From assembly GCA_030123645.1 (NCBI GenBank), contig JASJYE010000016.1, positions 1-14,694 of the forward strand: a DNA stretch of 14,694 nucleotides, read 5' to 3'. How positions within the stretch are numbered: position 1 is the stretch's first letter; each line of letters starts with the position of its first letter. Below, piece after piece: positions 1 through 6,593 of this stretch. The translations under genes were made by a program, and so were the position numbers. The stretch comes from Candidatus Hydrogenedentota bacterium. Lineage in GTDB: Bacteria > Hydrogenedentota > Hydrogenedentia > Hydrogenedentales > GCA-2746185. Under the pieces are notes generated by a model. The model saw only the letters and a list, made by a program, of their open reading frames with translations. It did not search any database and was not told the origin of the DNA.

Positions 1-533
1 AGTCCCTTGAAGTCCTTGATGTTATTGTCCTCCGCTTTCGATACCCATCGATTGGTTCTATCACCTAATGAGATCCACTGGTCATTGAAAAACTCGTAAC
101 CGGTCCTGTCTGTTCGCGCCAATCCTGAGATGATATCGCTTCGCAGTCGAAGTATTTGGAAGAAAGTGTCGTCTAGGTTAGATCGCTCAAGCGCCAGTCT
201 CTGTCCTTCGAGCTGCTCCTTCTGGCCGCGCATTTCCACGTGCATTAATTTCAGCTCTCGACTCTGGAGAAATATCGCGACAATTACCCCCACCAGTGCT
301 CCGCCAGAAAATAGGGCGTTCATCAATCCAAAACTATCGCCGACGACCCCCAGGTCTTCAAAAGTAGGGGTACCGGAGGGCTTCTCTACGCTATAGATCC
401 GAAAAAACCAGAATGCGACTCCTGGAGTGATGGCCCAAAGGAAAATGATGACGATGACAATGCCGACTGGTACACCAAATTTGATCGAGCGGGAAAGCGG
501 CTTAGAATCGGCAGTCTCGGCACTCTTACCCAT
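1..533 (-). CDS. Partial membrane protein, putative phage abortive-infection (AbiC-like) family
   Basis: The reading frame starts at ATG 533 and stays open to the window edge (177 codons seen, C-terminus missing). Residues about 19-46 (starting FGVPVGIVIVIIFLW) are hydrophobic, and residues about 69-89 (FGLMNALFSGGALVGVIVAIF) form a second membrane segment. A charged helical stretch follows (SRELKLMHVEMRGQKEQLEGQ), then NLDDTFFQILRLRSDIISGL. Two N-terminal membrane helices, the DSFG.xNALFSG motif, a coiled coil and a TFF.xL motif match what I know of the putative phage abortive-infection family (putAbiC). Known members are thought to act in anti-phage defence, but the mechanism is unclear. 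No strong Shine-Dalgarno site is visible. A TATAAG hexamer at 624-629 (minus) could be a -10 box. The region looks more AT-rich than the pil genes. Without the C-terminal half, the family call is moderate; a generic two-helix membrane sensor is the alternative. Confidence 0.6.
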   Translation of the reverse strand, partial: MGKSAETADSKPLSRSIKFGVPVGIVIVIIFLWAITPGVAFWFFRIYSVEKPSGTPTFEDLGVVGDSFGLMNALFSGGALVGVIVAIFLQSRELKLMHVEMRGQKEQLEGQRLALERSNLDDTFFQILRLRSDIISGLARTDRTGYEFFNDQWISLGDRTNRWVSKAEDNNIKDFKG

Positions 534-682
534 CGGGATAACCTAGCACCATATTGCAGGCCAAGCAAGGATGAACAATCTTCGTGAGGGGAATTGTTGC
601 CCAAGGCGTTGCCCAAATGCGGACTTATACGAACATCGCTATTGAAGTAGAATTACTTTAACCCTATAAATAAAGGCTATTT

Positions 683-758
683 TGGTGGGCCGTCGGGGAG
701 TCGAACCCCGGACCTTGGGATTAAGAGTCCCCTGCTCTACCAACTGAGCTAACGGCCC
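683..758 (-). tRNA. tRNA-Lys (anticodon CTT)
   Basis: A complete 76-nt cloverleaf reads on the minus strand. The acceptor stem is GGGCCGT/ACGGCCC, the D stem GCTC/GAGC, the anticodon loop CTCTTAA with CTT at 723-725, and the T arm CGGGG-TTCGACT-CCCCG. Discriminator A and an encoded CCA (683-685) end the gene. The anticodon stem has one apparent mismatch at its top (G27 with A43). It lies 16 nt downstream of tRNA-Gly on the same strand, so the two are probably co-transcribed. The AbiC-like gene begins 150 nt further downstream. Confidence 0.97.
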
Positions 759-774
759 CTGGGGAAGGAGGAAA

Positions 775-849
<75 letters not shown>

Positions 850-863
850 TAGGCAGGCCGAAA

Positions 864-892
864 GACTAACAAAGCCCCTCGAGAAAAGTCAA
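864..892 (-). promoter_or_regulatory. Candidate sigma70 promoter of the tRNA-Gly-tRNA-Lys unit
   Basis: On the minus strand, TTGACT (887-892) is followed after 17 nt by TTAGTC (864-869). This would place the transcription start about 8 nt before the tRNA-Gly 5' end. The -35 box is close to consensus and the spacing ideal; the -10 box is weak. The position just ahead of a tRNA unit supports the call. Confidence 0.5.
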
Positions 893-959
893 TCCGGGTA
901 TGCGGCGAGCGGAGGAAAACGGCAAGCAAAGACTTAAACCGCCGACAGCGGGCTACGCC

Positions 960-1787
960 CTACTGCGCTTCCGTCTCGAGAACGCGCTTGGCAATCAGCG
1001 GCGGGCAGGCGTCGCAGCCGGTGGACGGGAAGGCCGCGGTATCGGTCACCGCATGAGGCAGCGATTCATCCGCAGTCACGTCGTGCAGCGTACGGTGCTG
1101 AGAATCGCCCATCGCGTAGCGCTCGTCGCCGAGCACGAGACCGCAGCTAAACAGACGCCCGTCGGGGCCGACGCATGCGATCTCCTCCGGCTTCGTACAA
1201 TGCGCAACGCGTTCCGCCGCCAGGACGTTGGCTTCGCACAGGCGAATGCCTTTCGCCTCCAAAAACCGAAGCGAGGCGATATGGGCCTTGTCTGCGACGA
1301 GATAGGTTTTCTCTGAATCAAGCCGGCTAAGCCGCTCGATGTCGTCTTCGCTCAGGCAATTGCTGGTGAGGTGCAGCCCGACACGGAGATCATGCACGTC
1401 CTGCGCCCACGCGCACACCTGCCAAATGAAGGGGGCTTCGGACAACGACGCGCCCACATACACGACCATCCATTCTGCGCCGAGTGCTGCGCATTCATCG
1501 ATTACGTTAAGCCAGCCGTCCAGTCCGAGAGTTTCTTCGAAATCCACTGCGCCACCATTCTGGCGAAGCCCGGTTTCGGTTACATAGATCCAAATGTAGC
1601 GAATAGGGTGCGAGAGGGCCTCGCCGCTACCCGTAGAGCTGCGGCGGGCCTCAATCTCCTTCGCCACGCGCTTCGGAATCCTAAACGGATCCAGACCCCC
1701 TTGATCCTTATCCCAATACGTCTTCGATCTCACGGTCAGCCTGTCTGGTCCACTGCCCATTAACCAAATAACGCTAAAACCCGCCAC
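960..1787 (-). CDS. Radical-SAM-like protein lacking the CX3CX2C motif, with SPASM-like C-terminal cysteines
   Basis: The 275-aa frame from GTG 1787 ends in TAG. Residues about 61-160 read like the first strands and helices of a radical SAM barrel (IRYIWIYVT, then DGWLNVIDECAALGAEWMVV, then LRVGLHLTSN). At the place where the cluster-binding CX3CX2C should follow the first strand, the protein has TETGLRQNGG and no cysteine. The C-terminal part has CX9C in CVGPDGRLFSC (205-215) and a CDAC pair (258-261), plus a GD..H..LHDV stretch, as in SPASM or twitch domains. It therefore looks like a relative of SPASM radical SAM proteins that cannot bind the catalytic cluster in the usual way. The start is uncertain: ATG 1760 would give 266 aa and overlaps the stop of a 31-codon ORF. 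It lies downstream of the DUF6807 gene with an 88-nt gap. Substrate unknown. Confidence 0.65.
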   Translation of the reverse strand: MAGFSVIWLMGSGPDRLTVRSKTYWDKDQGGLDPFRIPKRVAKEIEARRSSTGSGEALSHPIRYIWIYVTETGLRQNGGAVDFEETLGLDGWLNVIDECAALGAEWMVVYVGASLSEAPFIWQVCAWAQDVHDLRVGLHLTSNCLSEDDIERLSRLDSEKTYLVADKAHIASLRFLEAKGIRLCEANVLAAERVAHCTKPEEIACVGPDGRLFSCGLVLGDERYAMGDSQHRTLHDVTADESLPHAVTDTAAFPSTGCDACPPLIAKRVLETEAQ

Positions 1788-1855
1788 GCCGGCACCCGCC
1801 CACGTGAGAGGCCCGTTCGCCCACGTTTCTTAAACAATAGCGTAATCCAATTCAT
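1760..1855 (-). CDS. Possible 31-codon leader ORF coupled to the radical-SAM-like gene
   Basis: ATG 1855 opens a frame of 31 codons starting MNWITLLFKKRGRTGL and ending LALFG. Its TAA (1760-1762) shares one base with ATG 1760 of the radical-SAM-like frame (TAATG), a typical translational-coupling junction. There is no convincing ribosome binding site and no known homology that I recognise. It could instead be the true N-terminus of the next gene, separated by a frameshift, or chance. Confidence 0.25.
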   Translation of the reverse strand: MNWITLLFKKRGRTGLSRGRVPAWRVLALFG

Positions 1856-1875
1856 TTCTGAAACGTAGACAAAGT

Positions 1876-2811
1876 CTATCCGGTTTTCTCTTCCAAAACA
1901 TCATTCAGATAAGCTCCATAAAGCTGGTCCAAGGCCTGATTTGGGCCGAATCCGTCATGAATATACAGTCGATACCGAAAATGCAGCCCCTCTCCGGGCT
2001 TCAGTTCATAGCGCTCTGAACTGGCTATGCCTGCCCCAAGCAGTCCCTCCGGCGTGAAAAACCAATTGCGCCCCGCATATCCAGGGTTTTCAGGGTGCTG
2101 AAAGATCGTCAGTCCGGAATATGAAGAATGGCGTGCGTCACGATAGCTTAGGTCTACCCAAGGGGACATTATTGAGCTAACTCCATCGGCTACAATACCT
2201 TGACCGCCACTGACCGTCAAGTTTTTCAAGTCGGGCGCCAAGCGAAGGCAAAATCCCTGAACATCGTCCAGCCCGCCGATTTCCACCAATCGATAGGAGA
2301 TATTGCGCAAGTATACACTCACATCGACAGAGCGGCTCTTTCGGGTCCCCGGCCAGACGGTAATGCGCACAGTTTCAAGGACTTGCGCCTCTCCAGACTC
2401 ATTGAGAATCCAGGCATTTTGCAGCCCGAGATCCACCCGCTCCGCTGTCGCAGCTTGTATAATCCACCGCTCGAAGACTCGCCGCGCGGATGTGCCCGTC
2501 CAAACGTCCATCGGGCGCCCACCGACCCGGCAGTTGCGCCAGGCCCAAAAAACGCCCGAATGACCGTCCGATGCCCCGGACTCAGCCAAAAGGGCCTCGC
2601 CAGACAATCCCATCAGGGGAAAGATGAAATGCGAATCCGGCGTGCCGTGGTGGGACGTCTCGGGCCCATATCGATAGGTCAGAATAGGTTTACTCTTGTC
2701 AATGACAGAAACGCGCGTGCCATCGTCAACCAAGGTCATTTGGGCAGGAGCGGCAATCTGGGTGAAGAGGGCGAGAAATGCGCCCGACAGAATTCCGACG
2801 CCCCTAAGCAT
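1876..2811 (-). CDS. Secreted DUF6807 (PmoA-like) protein
   Basis: The frame can be extended to 2847, but ATG 2811 is the better start: AAGGGGAG (2817-2824) sits 5 nt upstream, and a signal peptide follows directly (MLRGVGILSGAFLALFTQIAAPAQ region, cleavage near residue 23). The resulting 311-aa protein has the pattern of the DUF6807 family (labelled methane oxygenase PmoA in Pfam): an early YRYG strand (about 44-47), a FPLMGLSGE stretch, a HSGVFWAW motif, an aromatic W..T segment, an ILNESGE...ET beta pair and RLAPD near the middle. Family members are mostly all-beta proteins found in polysaccharide-degrading and planctomycete-like bacteria; biochemical function is not settled, and the PmoA name should not be read as methane oxidation. 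It probably acts in the periplasm or outside. The next gene on this strand is the radical-SAM-like one. Confidence 0.7.
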   Translation of the reverse strand: MLRGVGILSGAFLALFTQIAAPAQMTLVDDGTRVSVIDKSKPILTYRYGPETSHHGTPDSHFIFPLMGLSGEALLAESGASDGHSGVFWAWRNCRVGGRPMDVWTGTSARRVFERWIIQAATAERVDLGLQNAWILNESGEAQVLETVRITVWPGTRKSRSVDVSVYLRNISYRLVEIGGLDDVQGFCLRLAPDLKNLTVSGGQGIVADGVSSIMSPWVDLSYRDARHSSYSGLTIFQHPENPGYAGRNWFFTPEGLLGAGIASSERYELKPGEGLHFRYRLYIHDGFGPNQALDQLYGAYLNDVLEEKTG

Positions 2812-2953
2812 AATAGCTCCCCTTTCGGCCCCGTGCCGACCCTGCACCCCTCATCCCGGCCAACTCGCGCACGGACTTATGCTAGCAGGTCATGCCCCTC
2901 AAGTACAAAAACATTGCTACTATGAAGGGCTCTTGCGAGCCCTGTCTCCCGGC

Positions 2954-2982
2954 TTGACGGTGATGGGCCCCCGTGCTACACT
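2954..2982 (+). promoter_or_regulatory. Strong sigma70 promoter ahead of the candidate ncRNA
   Basis: TTGACG (2954-2959), a spacer of exactly 17 nt and TACACT (2977-2982) give a near-consensus promoter. The predicted start is a G at about 2988. No convincing ORF follows before the terminator at 3195-3219, so the transcript should be a short non-coding RNA. Confidence 0.75.
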
Positions 2983-2987
2983 GCGTG

Positions 2988-3219
2988 GGAAGACCTTTGG
3001 TCTTTCCCTGCCGTGTACGACGGGACCGAGCAACTTTGTTCCTTAGTATCGGAACCGGGAGCTCAATATTTGAGCAGCCAACGGCAAGCCACCGCTGAGT
3101 GGACGTCGAAAGGCTGCCGTGAGAGCACCCCCCTAGTGGGTTAAGGTTCAAAAGTTGCTGGCCTGTCGGCACCATGCGGGGGTAGTATTCTTCTGAGCGG
3201 GCTCGTCCCGCTCTTTTTT
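2988..3219 (+). ncRNA. Candidate structured ncRNA of about 230 nt, family unknown
   Basis: The segment lies between a near-consensus promoter and an intrinsic terminator and has no credible coding frame. Predicted pairings seen by eye: a 5' hairpin GGGAAGACC/GGTCTTTCCC (2987-3008); a long-range helix in which AGCAACTTT (3029-3037) pairs perfectly with AAAGTTGCT (3151-3159), extendable on both sides; a hairpin GCTCAA-TAT-TTGAGC (3061-3075); ACGGCAAGCC (about 3081-3090) with GGCTGCCGT (about 3112-3120), enclosing CCAC/GTGG; and ACCC/GGGT near 3127-3142. This multibranched fold argues for a functional RNA. The size is near that of 6S RNA, but I do not see convincing 6S, tmRNA, RNase P or SRP RNA signatures, so I leave the family open. 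Confidence 0.6.
3195..3219 (+). terminator. Intrinsic terminator of the ncRNA
   Basis: GAGCGGG (3195-3201), loop CTCGT, CCCGCTC (3207-3213) and six T residues (3214-3219) form a textbook rho-independent terminator. Confidence 0.92.
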
Positions 3220-3522
3220 ATGGCTAAGCTGGCCGGCCAAGCCCACAAACCTGAGAGAACACGGCATCTTCACTTCGCTTAGGCCCCATTCCAACTGGCT
3301 TCCCAAAATATAGTGTGGATCGGCGCTAAATCTTGGCAGAAAATAATCAGAATACCCGGTCTTGTGTTGACAGATACTGCAATTATTGATAGAATTACAA
3401 TATCGTAAGCAAGTCGTGGGGGACTGGGGGAGCTTACATACACGGGGGAAATGACGCATCATCTATTGCGTCGACGTGTCTCGCGTACGCTTCTTCCAGC
3501 ATGCTATGGGGGTGAAAAACAC
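3220..3522 (+). other. Intergenic region and pil operon leader
   Basis: No credible gene is seen here. The first 150 nt show only a weak GGCC-centred inverted repeat (about 3222-3243). The pil promoter lies at 3367-3395, leaving an untranslated leader of about 120 nt before GTG 3523. The leader contains GACGCA...TGCGTC (about 3448-3467), which can form a small hairpin over an alternative upstream ATG at 3451. I see no known riboswitch. Confidence 0.5.
3367..3395 (+). promoter_or_regulatory. Near-consensus sigma70 promoter of the pil operon
   Basis: A perfect TTGACA (3367-3372), a 17-nt AT-rich spacer and TAGAAT (3390-3395, one mismatch to TATAAT) predict transcription from about 3402 into pilM. 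It lies well after the ncRNA terminator, so the operon appears independently transcribed. Confidence 0.85.
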
Positions 3523-4812
3523 GTGAGATTCACTAAACCTAAGAAAGCAGTTGGCCTCGATATCGGCTCACACGCCGTAAAGGCCGTCCAAATGTCGCGA
3601 TCCGGCGATACTTTGTGTATCGACGACGTTGGCTACGCCCTCGTCGACCCACACCAAGTCAATGTGGATCCTATTTCCGCGCAGGCTGACGCACTAAGAG
3701 AAGCGCTCAGAAAGATTTCCGTCAGCCAGAGCATGATTATCGGCGCGCTGCCGGGCCAGACCGTCGTCATACGCTATCCACGCCTCAGAGATATCCCGGC
3801 AGACGCGATCGACCAGGCGATCGAGAACGAGGCGAGCCAGAATATCCCTTATGACCTGTCGGAGGTCTTCTTAGACTGGTCGCTCCTCTCCGAAGAGGAG
3901 GAGGGGACGGAAAAACTGCTCAAAGTTCTGCTCGTCGCCGCCAAGAACGAAGTCATCGATTCGCGCGTGCAGGTCGCGGATGCGGCAGAAATCAAGTACG
4001 ACGTGCTGAGCGTCGATTCCTTGGCCCTGGCCGACGCCGCAGAAGGCTGCAAGATACTCAAGGCCAATGAGAGCGTCGCCCTCATCAATCTCGGCGCTTC
4101 TTCGGTCAGCATCCACTTCACCAAGGACGGAGTTTCAAACTTCATCCGCGACATCAGTTGGGGCGCCCGGGAGATGATCAACTCCATCACCAAGGCCCGC
4201 AGGTGCGAATTCGATGAGGCGGAAGCCATCCTATTCAACTACGAGAACGAGCTAGCGAAATCGGGGCACGTGGTAGAAGCCACGGCCGTGCCCGACGCTG
4301 AACTCGACTCAAGCGGGCCGCCGCCGCGCAATTCCGAGGACGCATCATCGGCGCTGGAGCCCCTGGAAGAAGAGCTCGGCGATCCCGTGATACCGGACTT
4401 GTCTTCGGTGCTCGAACCTCTGGAGGAGGACCTCGGCAAATTCGACGGCGACGCGGCCATGCTGCAGGCGGCCCCGGTGGACGACCTGCAGGCGCTAACG
4501 TCTTTGGAGGAGATCTTGGCGATGCCTATTGCCAAGCTTGTCGCCGAGGTGAGACGCTCCTTCGACTATTACGAGCATCAGTTGTATGAGCGGCCCGTCG
4601 AACGCATTATTCTCAGCGGGGGCATCGCCCACCTCCCGCCGATTCAAGAAGCCCTTCGGAACGACCTCGGAATCGAGGAGGTCTGCGTCGCCGACCCATG
4701 CCGGGCCGGTATTCGCGTAAGAGGCAAAACCAATGCGCCCGAATTCGAGGAGCATCCGGCCCAATTCATGGTCGCGATCGGCCTCGCCGCCAGAGGAGCT
4801 TCGGAACTATGA
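3523..4812 (+). CDS. pilM: PilM, type IV pilus assembly actin-like ATPase
   Basis: PilM is a cytoplasmic FtsA/actin-fold ATPase that binds the N-terminal tail of PilN and anchors the inner-membrane alignment complex. GTG 3523 (429 aa) is chosen because GGGGGTG (3508-3514) lies 8 nt upstream and the conserved opening (KPKKAVGLDIGSHAVKAVQM) then sits at the N-terminus. ATG 3451 would add 24 atypical residues. Visible: phosphate-1-type GLDIGS (11-16), LPGQTVVIRYPRL (about 76-88), NEASQNIPYDL, INLGASSVSIHF (phosphate-2 region, about 188-199) and the adenosine-type IILSGGIAHLPPI (about 362-374). Between residues about 246 and 335 there is an acidic, proline-containing insert with a duplicated motif, placed where PilM proteins are variable. 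First gene of the operon; its TGA overlaps the pilN ATG (ATGA). Confidence 0.93.
   Translation: MRFTKPKKAVGLDIGSHAVKAVQMSRSGDTLCIDDVGYALVDPHQVNVDPISAQADALREALRKISVSQSMIIGALPGQTVVIRYPRLRDIPADAIDQAIENEASQNIPYDLSEVFLDWSLLSEEEEGTEKLLKVLLVAAKNEVIDSRVQVADAAEIKYDVLSVDSLALADAAEGCKILKANESVALINLGASSVSIHFTKDGVSNFIRDISWGAREMINSITKARRCEFDEAEAILFNYENELAKSGHVVEATAVPDAELDSSGPPPRNSEDASSALEPLEEELGDPVIPDLSSVLEPLEEDLGKFDGDAAMLQAAPVDDLQALTSLEEILAMPIAKLVAEVRRSFDYYEHQLYERPVERIILSGGIAHLPPIQEALRNDLGIEEVCVADPCRAGIRVRGKTNAPEFEEHPAQFMVAIGLAARGASEL
4345..4437 (+). repeat. Internal duplication in the acidic insert of pilM
   Basis: Codons 4345-4380 encode SSALEPLEEELG and codons 4402-4437 encode SSVLEPLEEDLG. Ten of twelve residues match, and the two changes are conservative. 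The DNA differs at several third positions, so the duplication is not very recent, or has drifted under protein-level selection. Confidence 0.75.
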
Positions 4813-5462
4813 TCACAGTAAACCTTCTACCCTACGAACTGCGGCCCATTAAGCGCACGCCGCTTCCCTATATTCTCAGCGGGGCGACCTTCATCCTTGC
4901 CGTCGCCGTCATCGCTATCGTGTTCCTCAAGAACATCTCCGATATCGCAGGGGCCACCCGCACGCTCAATGAGCACAAGGCGGAACTGAATCGGCTTCAG
5001 CCCGTCGTCGAGGACTACAACGCCATCACACAGAAAAAGCTCAAACTCGCGGAGCAGGTCCAAACCATCAATGAAATCGCGAGCGACCGCATCATCTGGT
5101 CGCGCCAGCTCTACAATCTGAACCGCCTGGCGCTCGAGAACATGTGGTACGACGAAATCGACGTCTCGCTGAAACCCTTCACGGAAACTCACTTGGTCTT
5201 CAACGAGCGCACGAAACAAGAAGAAATGGTGACGGAACGCATCGACCGCCAAGTGCTGACCCTGAGCGGCTACGTCGTCCCCGGAAAAGACGGCCAAGCT
5301 TCCGTCAGCCCGTTTACGCTCCGTACTGAAAAGGACTCTGAATTCTCCGAGCTGTTTCAGCTCGAATTGTCCACTTTCAAAGACACACTCTTCGAGGAGG
5401 TGGGGGTGCGTGAGTTCAAACTGGAGTACGTAATCCGACGAGGGGGAAGCGAGGATGATTGA
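4809..5462 (+). CDS. pilN: PilN, type IV pilus inner-membrane alignment protein
   Basis: ATG 4809 overlaps the pilM stop and gives 217 aa beginning MITVNLLPYELRPIK. The NLLP motif is the PilM-binding tail typical of PilN. One membrane helix follows (about residues 21-41, YILSGATFILAVAVIAIVF), then a coiled coil (about 44-90) and a periplasmic ferredoxin-like domain. PilN pairs with PilO through this periplasmic part and links cytoplasmic PilM to the envelope complex. The length is close to that of other PilN proteins. The last codons overlap the pilO start by 8 nt, indicating translational coupling. Upstream frame extension to 4698 lies inside pilM and is rejected. Confidence 0.93.
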   Translation: MITVNLLPYELRPIKRTPLPYILSGATFILAVAVIAIVFLKNISDIAGATRTLNEHKAELNRLQPVVEDYNAITQKKLKLAEQVQTINEIASDRIIWSRQLYNLNRLALENMWYDEIDVSLKPFTETHLVFNERTKQEEMVTERIDRQVLTLSGYVVPGKDGQASVSPFTLRTEKDSEFSELFQLELSTFKDTLFEEVGVREFKLEYVIRRGGSEDD

Positions 5463-6027
5463 TTTTCTCAAAGGCACCGTTACTCCGAGAGATTGGGCCG
5501 CAGTCGCCGGCATTCTCGGGGCCACCGCCGCAATGATTATCGCCTTCTACATTCTCATGCATCTGAGCCAGAAGAGCGAGCTTGTACAAGTCCAGACGGA
5601 CGACAAACAGGTCTACGGCGACCTGCTTCAGGCGAGGAGGATCAACAGCGGGATCGACGCACTGCGCGAAGAGACGAAACGCACCGAAAAGCTCGTCAGC
5701 GAATTTGAAGAGCGCCTGCCGTCACGCCGTGAAATCCCGACCTTGCTCAAGGAATTCGAGGCTATGGCCGCCCAGGAAGATATCGACGTCGAACTCTCAC
5801 CGCTGAGCCGAAGCAAAGACACGCGCAAAGAGACCATTCCCTACAGCATCGTCGCGCGCGGAACTTACCACCAAGTCGCGAGCTTCATCAACAGGCTTGA
5901 GCGCTTCAAACGCTACCTGAAGATCTCGGATCTCAACATCGGCCGGAGCGTTCAGGGCGTTACGACAGCACGGTTTACCCTGAATACTTACAGGTTCTTG
6001 CAAACAGCGACGGAAGAGGTGTCATGA
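5455..6027 (+). CDS. pilO: PilO, type IV pilus inner-membrane alignment protein
   Basis: The 190-aa product has a short cytoplasmic N-terminus, a membrane helix at about residues 14-37, a heptad-rich coiled coil at about 40-95 (ELVQVQTDDKQVYGDLLQAR and on) and the LPSRREIPTLLKEFE motif that marks the start of the PilO periplasmic domain. The distal part contains SPLSRSKDTRKETIPYSIVA and ARGTYHQVASFINRLERFKR, typical of the PilO ferredoxin-like fold (beta strand, then helix). PilO forms heterodimers with PilN and contacts the PilP-like protein. It overlaps pilN by 8 nt and the next gene by 4 nt (ATGA). Confidence 0.93.
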   Translation: MIDFLKGTVTPRDWAAVAGILGATAAMIIAFYILMHLSQKSELVQVQTDDKQVYGDLLQARRINSGIDALREETKRTEKLVSEFEERLPSRREIPTLLKEFEAMAAQEDIDVELSPLSRSKDTRKETIPYSIVARGTYHQVASFINRLERFKRYLKISDLNIGRSVQGVTTARFTLNTYRFLQTATEEVS

Positions 6028-6590
6028 ACGAAGAAAATAGGAAACAACTCATCGCCCTGGTCGCCCTCCTGCTCGTCTTAGGCGGCGCAATCTGGTTCTT
6101 CGTTTTCAAGAAGGACCCCGAAGGACCGGCAATCCAAGCGCGCGTGACCGATACGGGCCAGGAGACGCTCTCAGGTCAAGCCGCCACCGGAGTGAGCTCG
6201 AGGATCGAGTCCGTGTTCCAAGAGGCGCCACTCGACCTGCAGGAACTGATTCAAAACATTAAAGAGGTAGAGTTCAATTATCGCGATGCCCACGATTCGC
6301 GCAATCCAACCGCCGCTCTGGTCGGCGATCCGATGATCTTTCGTGCGCGAAGAATCCCGGGGACCGAGGACGAGCTCGCCGAGAACCTCCTCTACGAGGC
6401 CAACCGCAAAAACCTCACCGGAATAATCTGGGACGACGTGACGCCCATGGCCGTTATAGACAATGCCGTTGTGTACGTCGGGTATGAGTTCGAAGAGCCT
6501 ATCATCGTCAAGACCATCGAACGCGACTACGTCGTGCTTGCCATTACGGGCGAGGACCTCGAAGTCGTTCGGCAACTTAAGGAGCAGTAG
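6024..6590 (+). CDS. pilP: PilP-like pilus assembly protein, membrane-anchored
   Basis: The 188-aa product occupies the pilP position between pilO and pilQ. Residues about 9-27 (LIALVALLLVLGGAIWFFVF) form an N-terminal membrane helix, followed by a linker with low complexity. The C-terminal part (LTGIIWDDVTPMAVIDNAVV, then YVGYEF and IVKTIERDYVVL) has the compact beta pattern of PilP/GspC HR domains, in which PMAVI.xN...YVG is the usual motif. PilP links PilNO to secretin PilQ across the periplasm. Proteobacterial PilP is a lipoprotein, but no lipobox cysteine is present here; an uncleaved helix seems to anchor it. Overall similarity to classical PilP is low, so context carries much of the call. 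Confidence 0.75.
   Translation: MNEENRKQLIALVALLLVLGGAIWFFVFKKDPEGPAIQARVTDTGQETLSGQAATGVSSRIESVFQEAPLDLQELIQNIKEVEFNYRDAHDSRNPTAALVGDPMIFRARRIPGTEDELAENLLYEANRKNLTGIIWDDVTPMAVIDNAVVYVGYEFEEPIIVKTIERDYVVLAITGEDLEVVRQLKEQ
6579..6584 (+). promoter_or_regulatory. Ribosome binding site of pilQ
   Basis: AAGGAG lies 9 nt before ATG 6594, inside the last codons of the pilP-like gene. It fixes the pilQ start and shows that pilQ has its own strong initiation site, unlike the overlapping genes before it. Confidence 0.8.
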
Positions 6591-6593
6591 TCT

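Noticed and set aside
386..616. Minus-strand frame of 76 codons
   Set aside because: It overlaps the AbiC-like gene in another frame and shows no membrane or domain pattern.
2200..2925. Plus-strand frame of 241 codons
   Set aside because: It is the antisense of the DUF6807 gene; the minus-strand product has a signal peptide and family motifs, the plus-strand one has none.
3090..3120. Hammerhead ribozyme-like CTGA...GAAA motif in the ncRNA
   Set aside because: The strict CTGANGA core is broken and stem II is not formed, so the similarity is probably chance.
2988..3219. c-di-GMP (GEMM) riboswitch controlling the pil genes
   Set aside because: The conserved GEMM core is not matched, and the transcript terminates before an independent pil promoter, so it is not a clear leader.
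3148..3462. Minus-strand frame of 104 codons across the ncRNA terminator and pil promoter
   Set aside because: It covers a promoter and a terminator, has no recognisable domain and no ribosome binding site.
3451..3522. N-terminal extension of PilM from ATG 3451
   Set aside because: The 24 added residues are unlike PilM, while GTG 3523 has a well-spaced GGGGGTG site and yields the conserved N-terminus.
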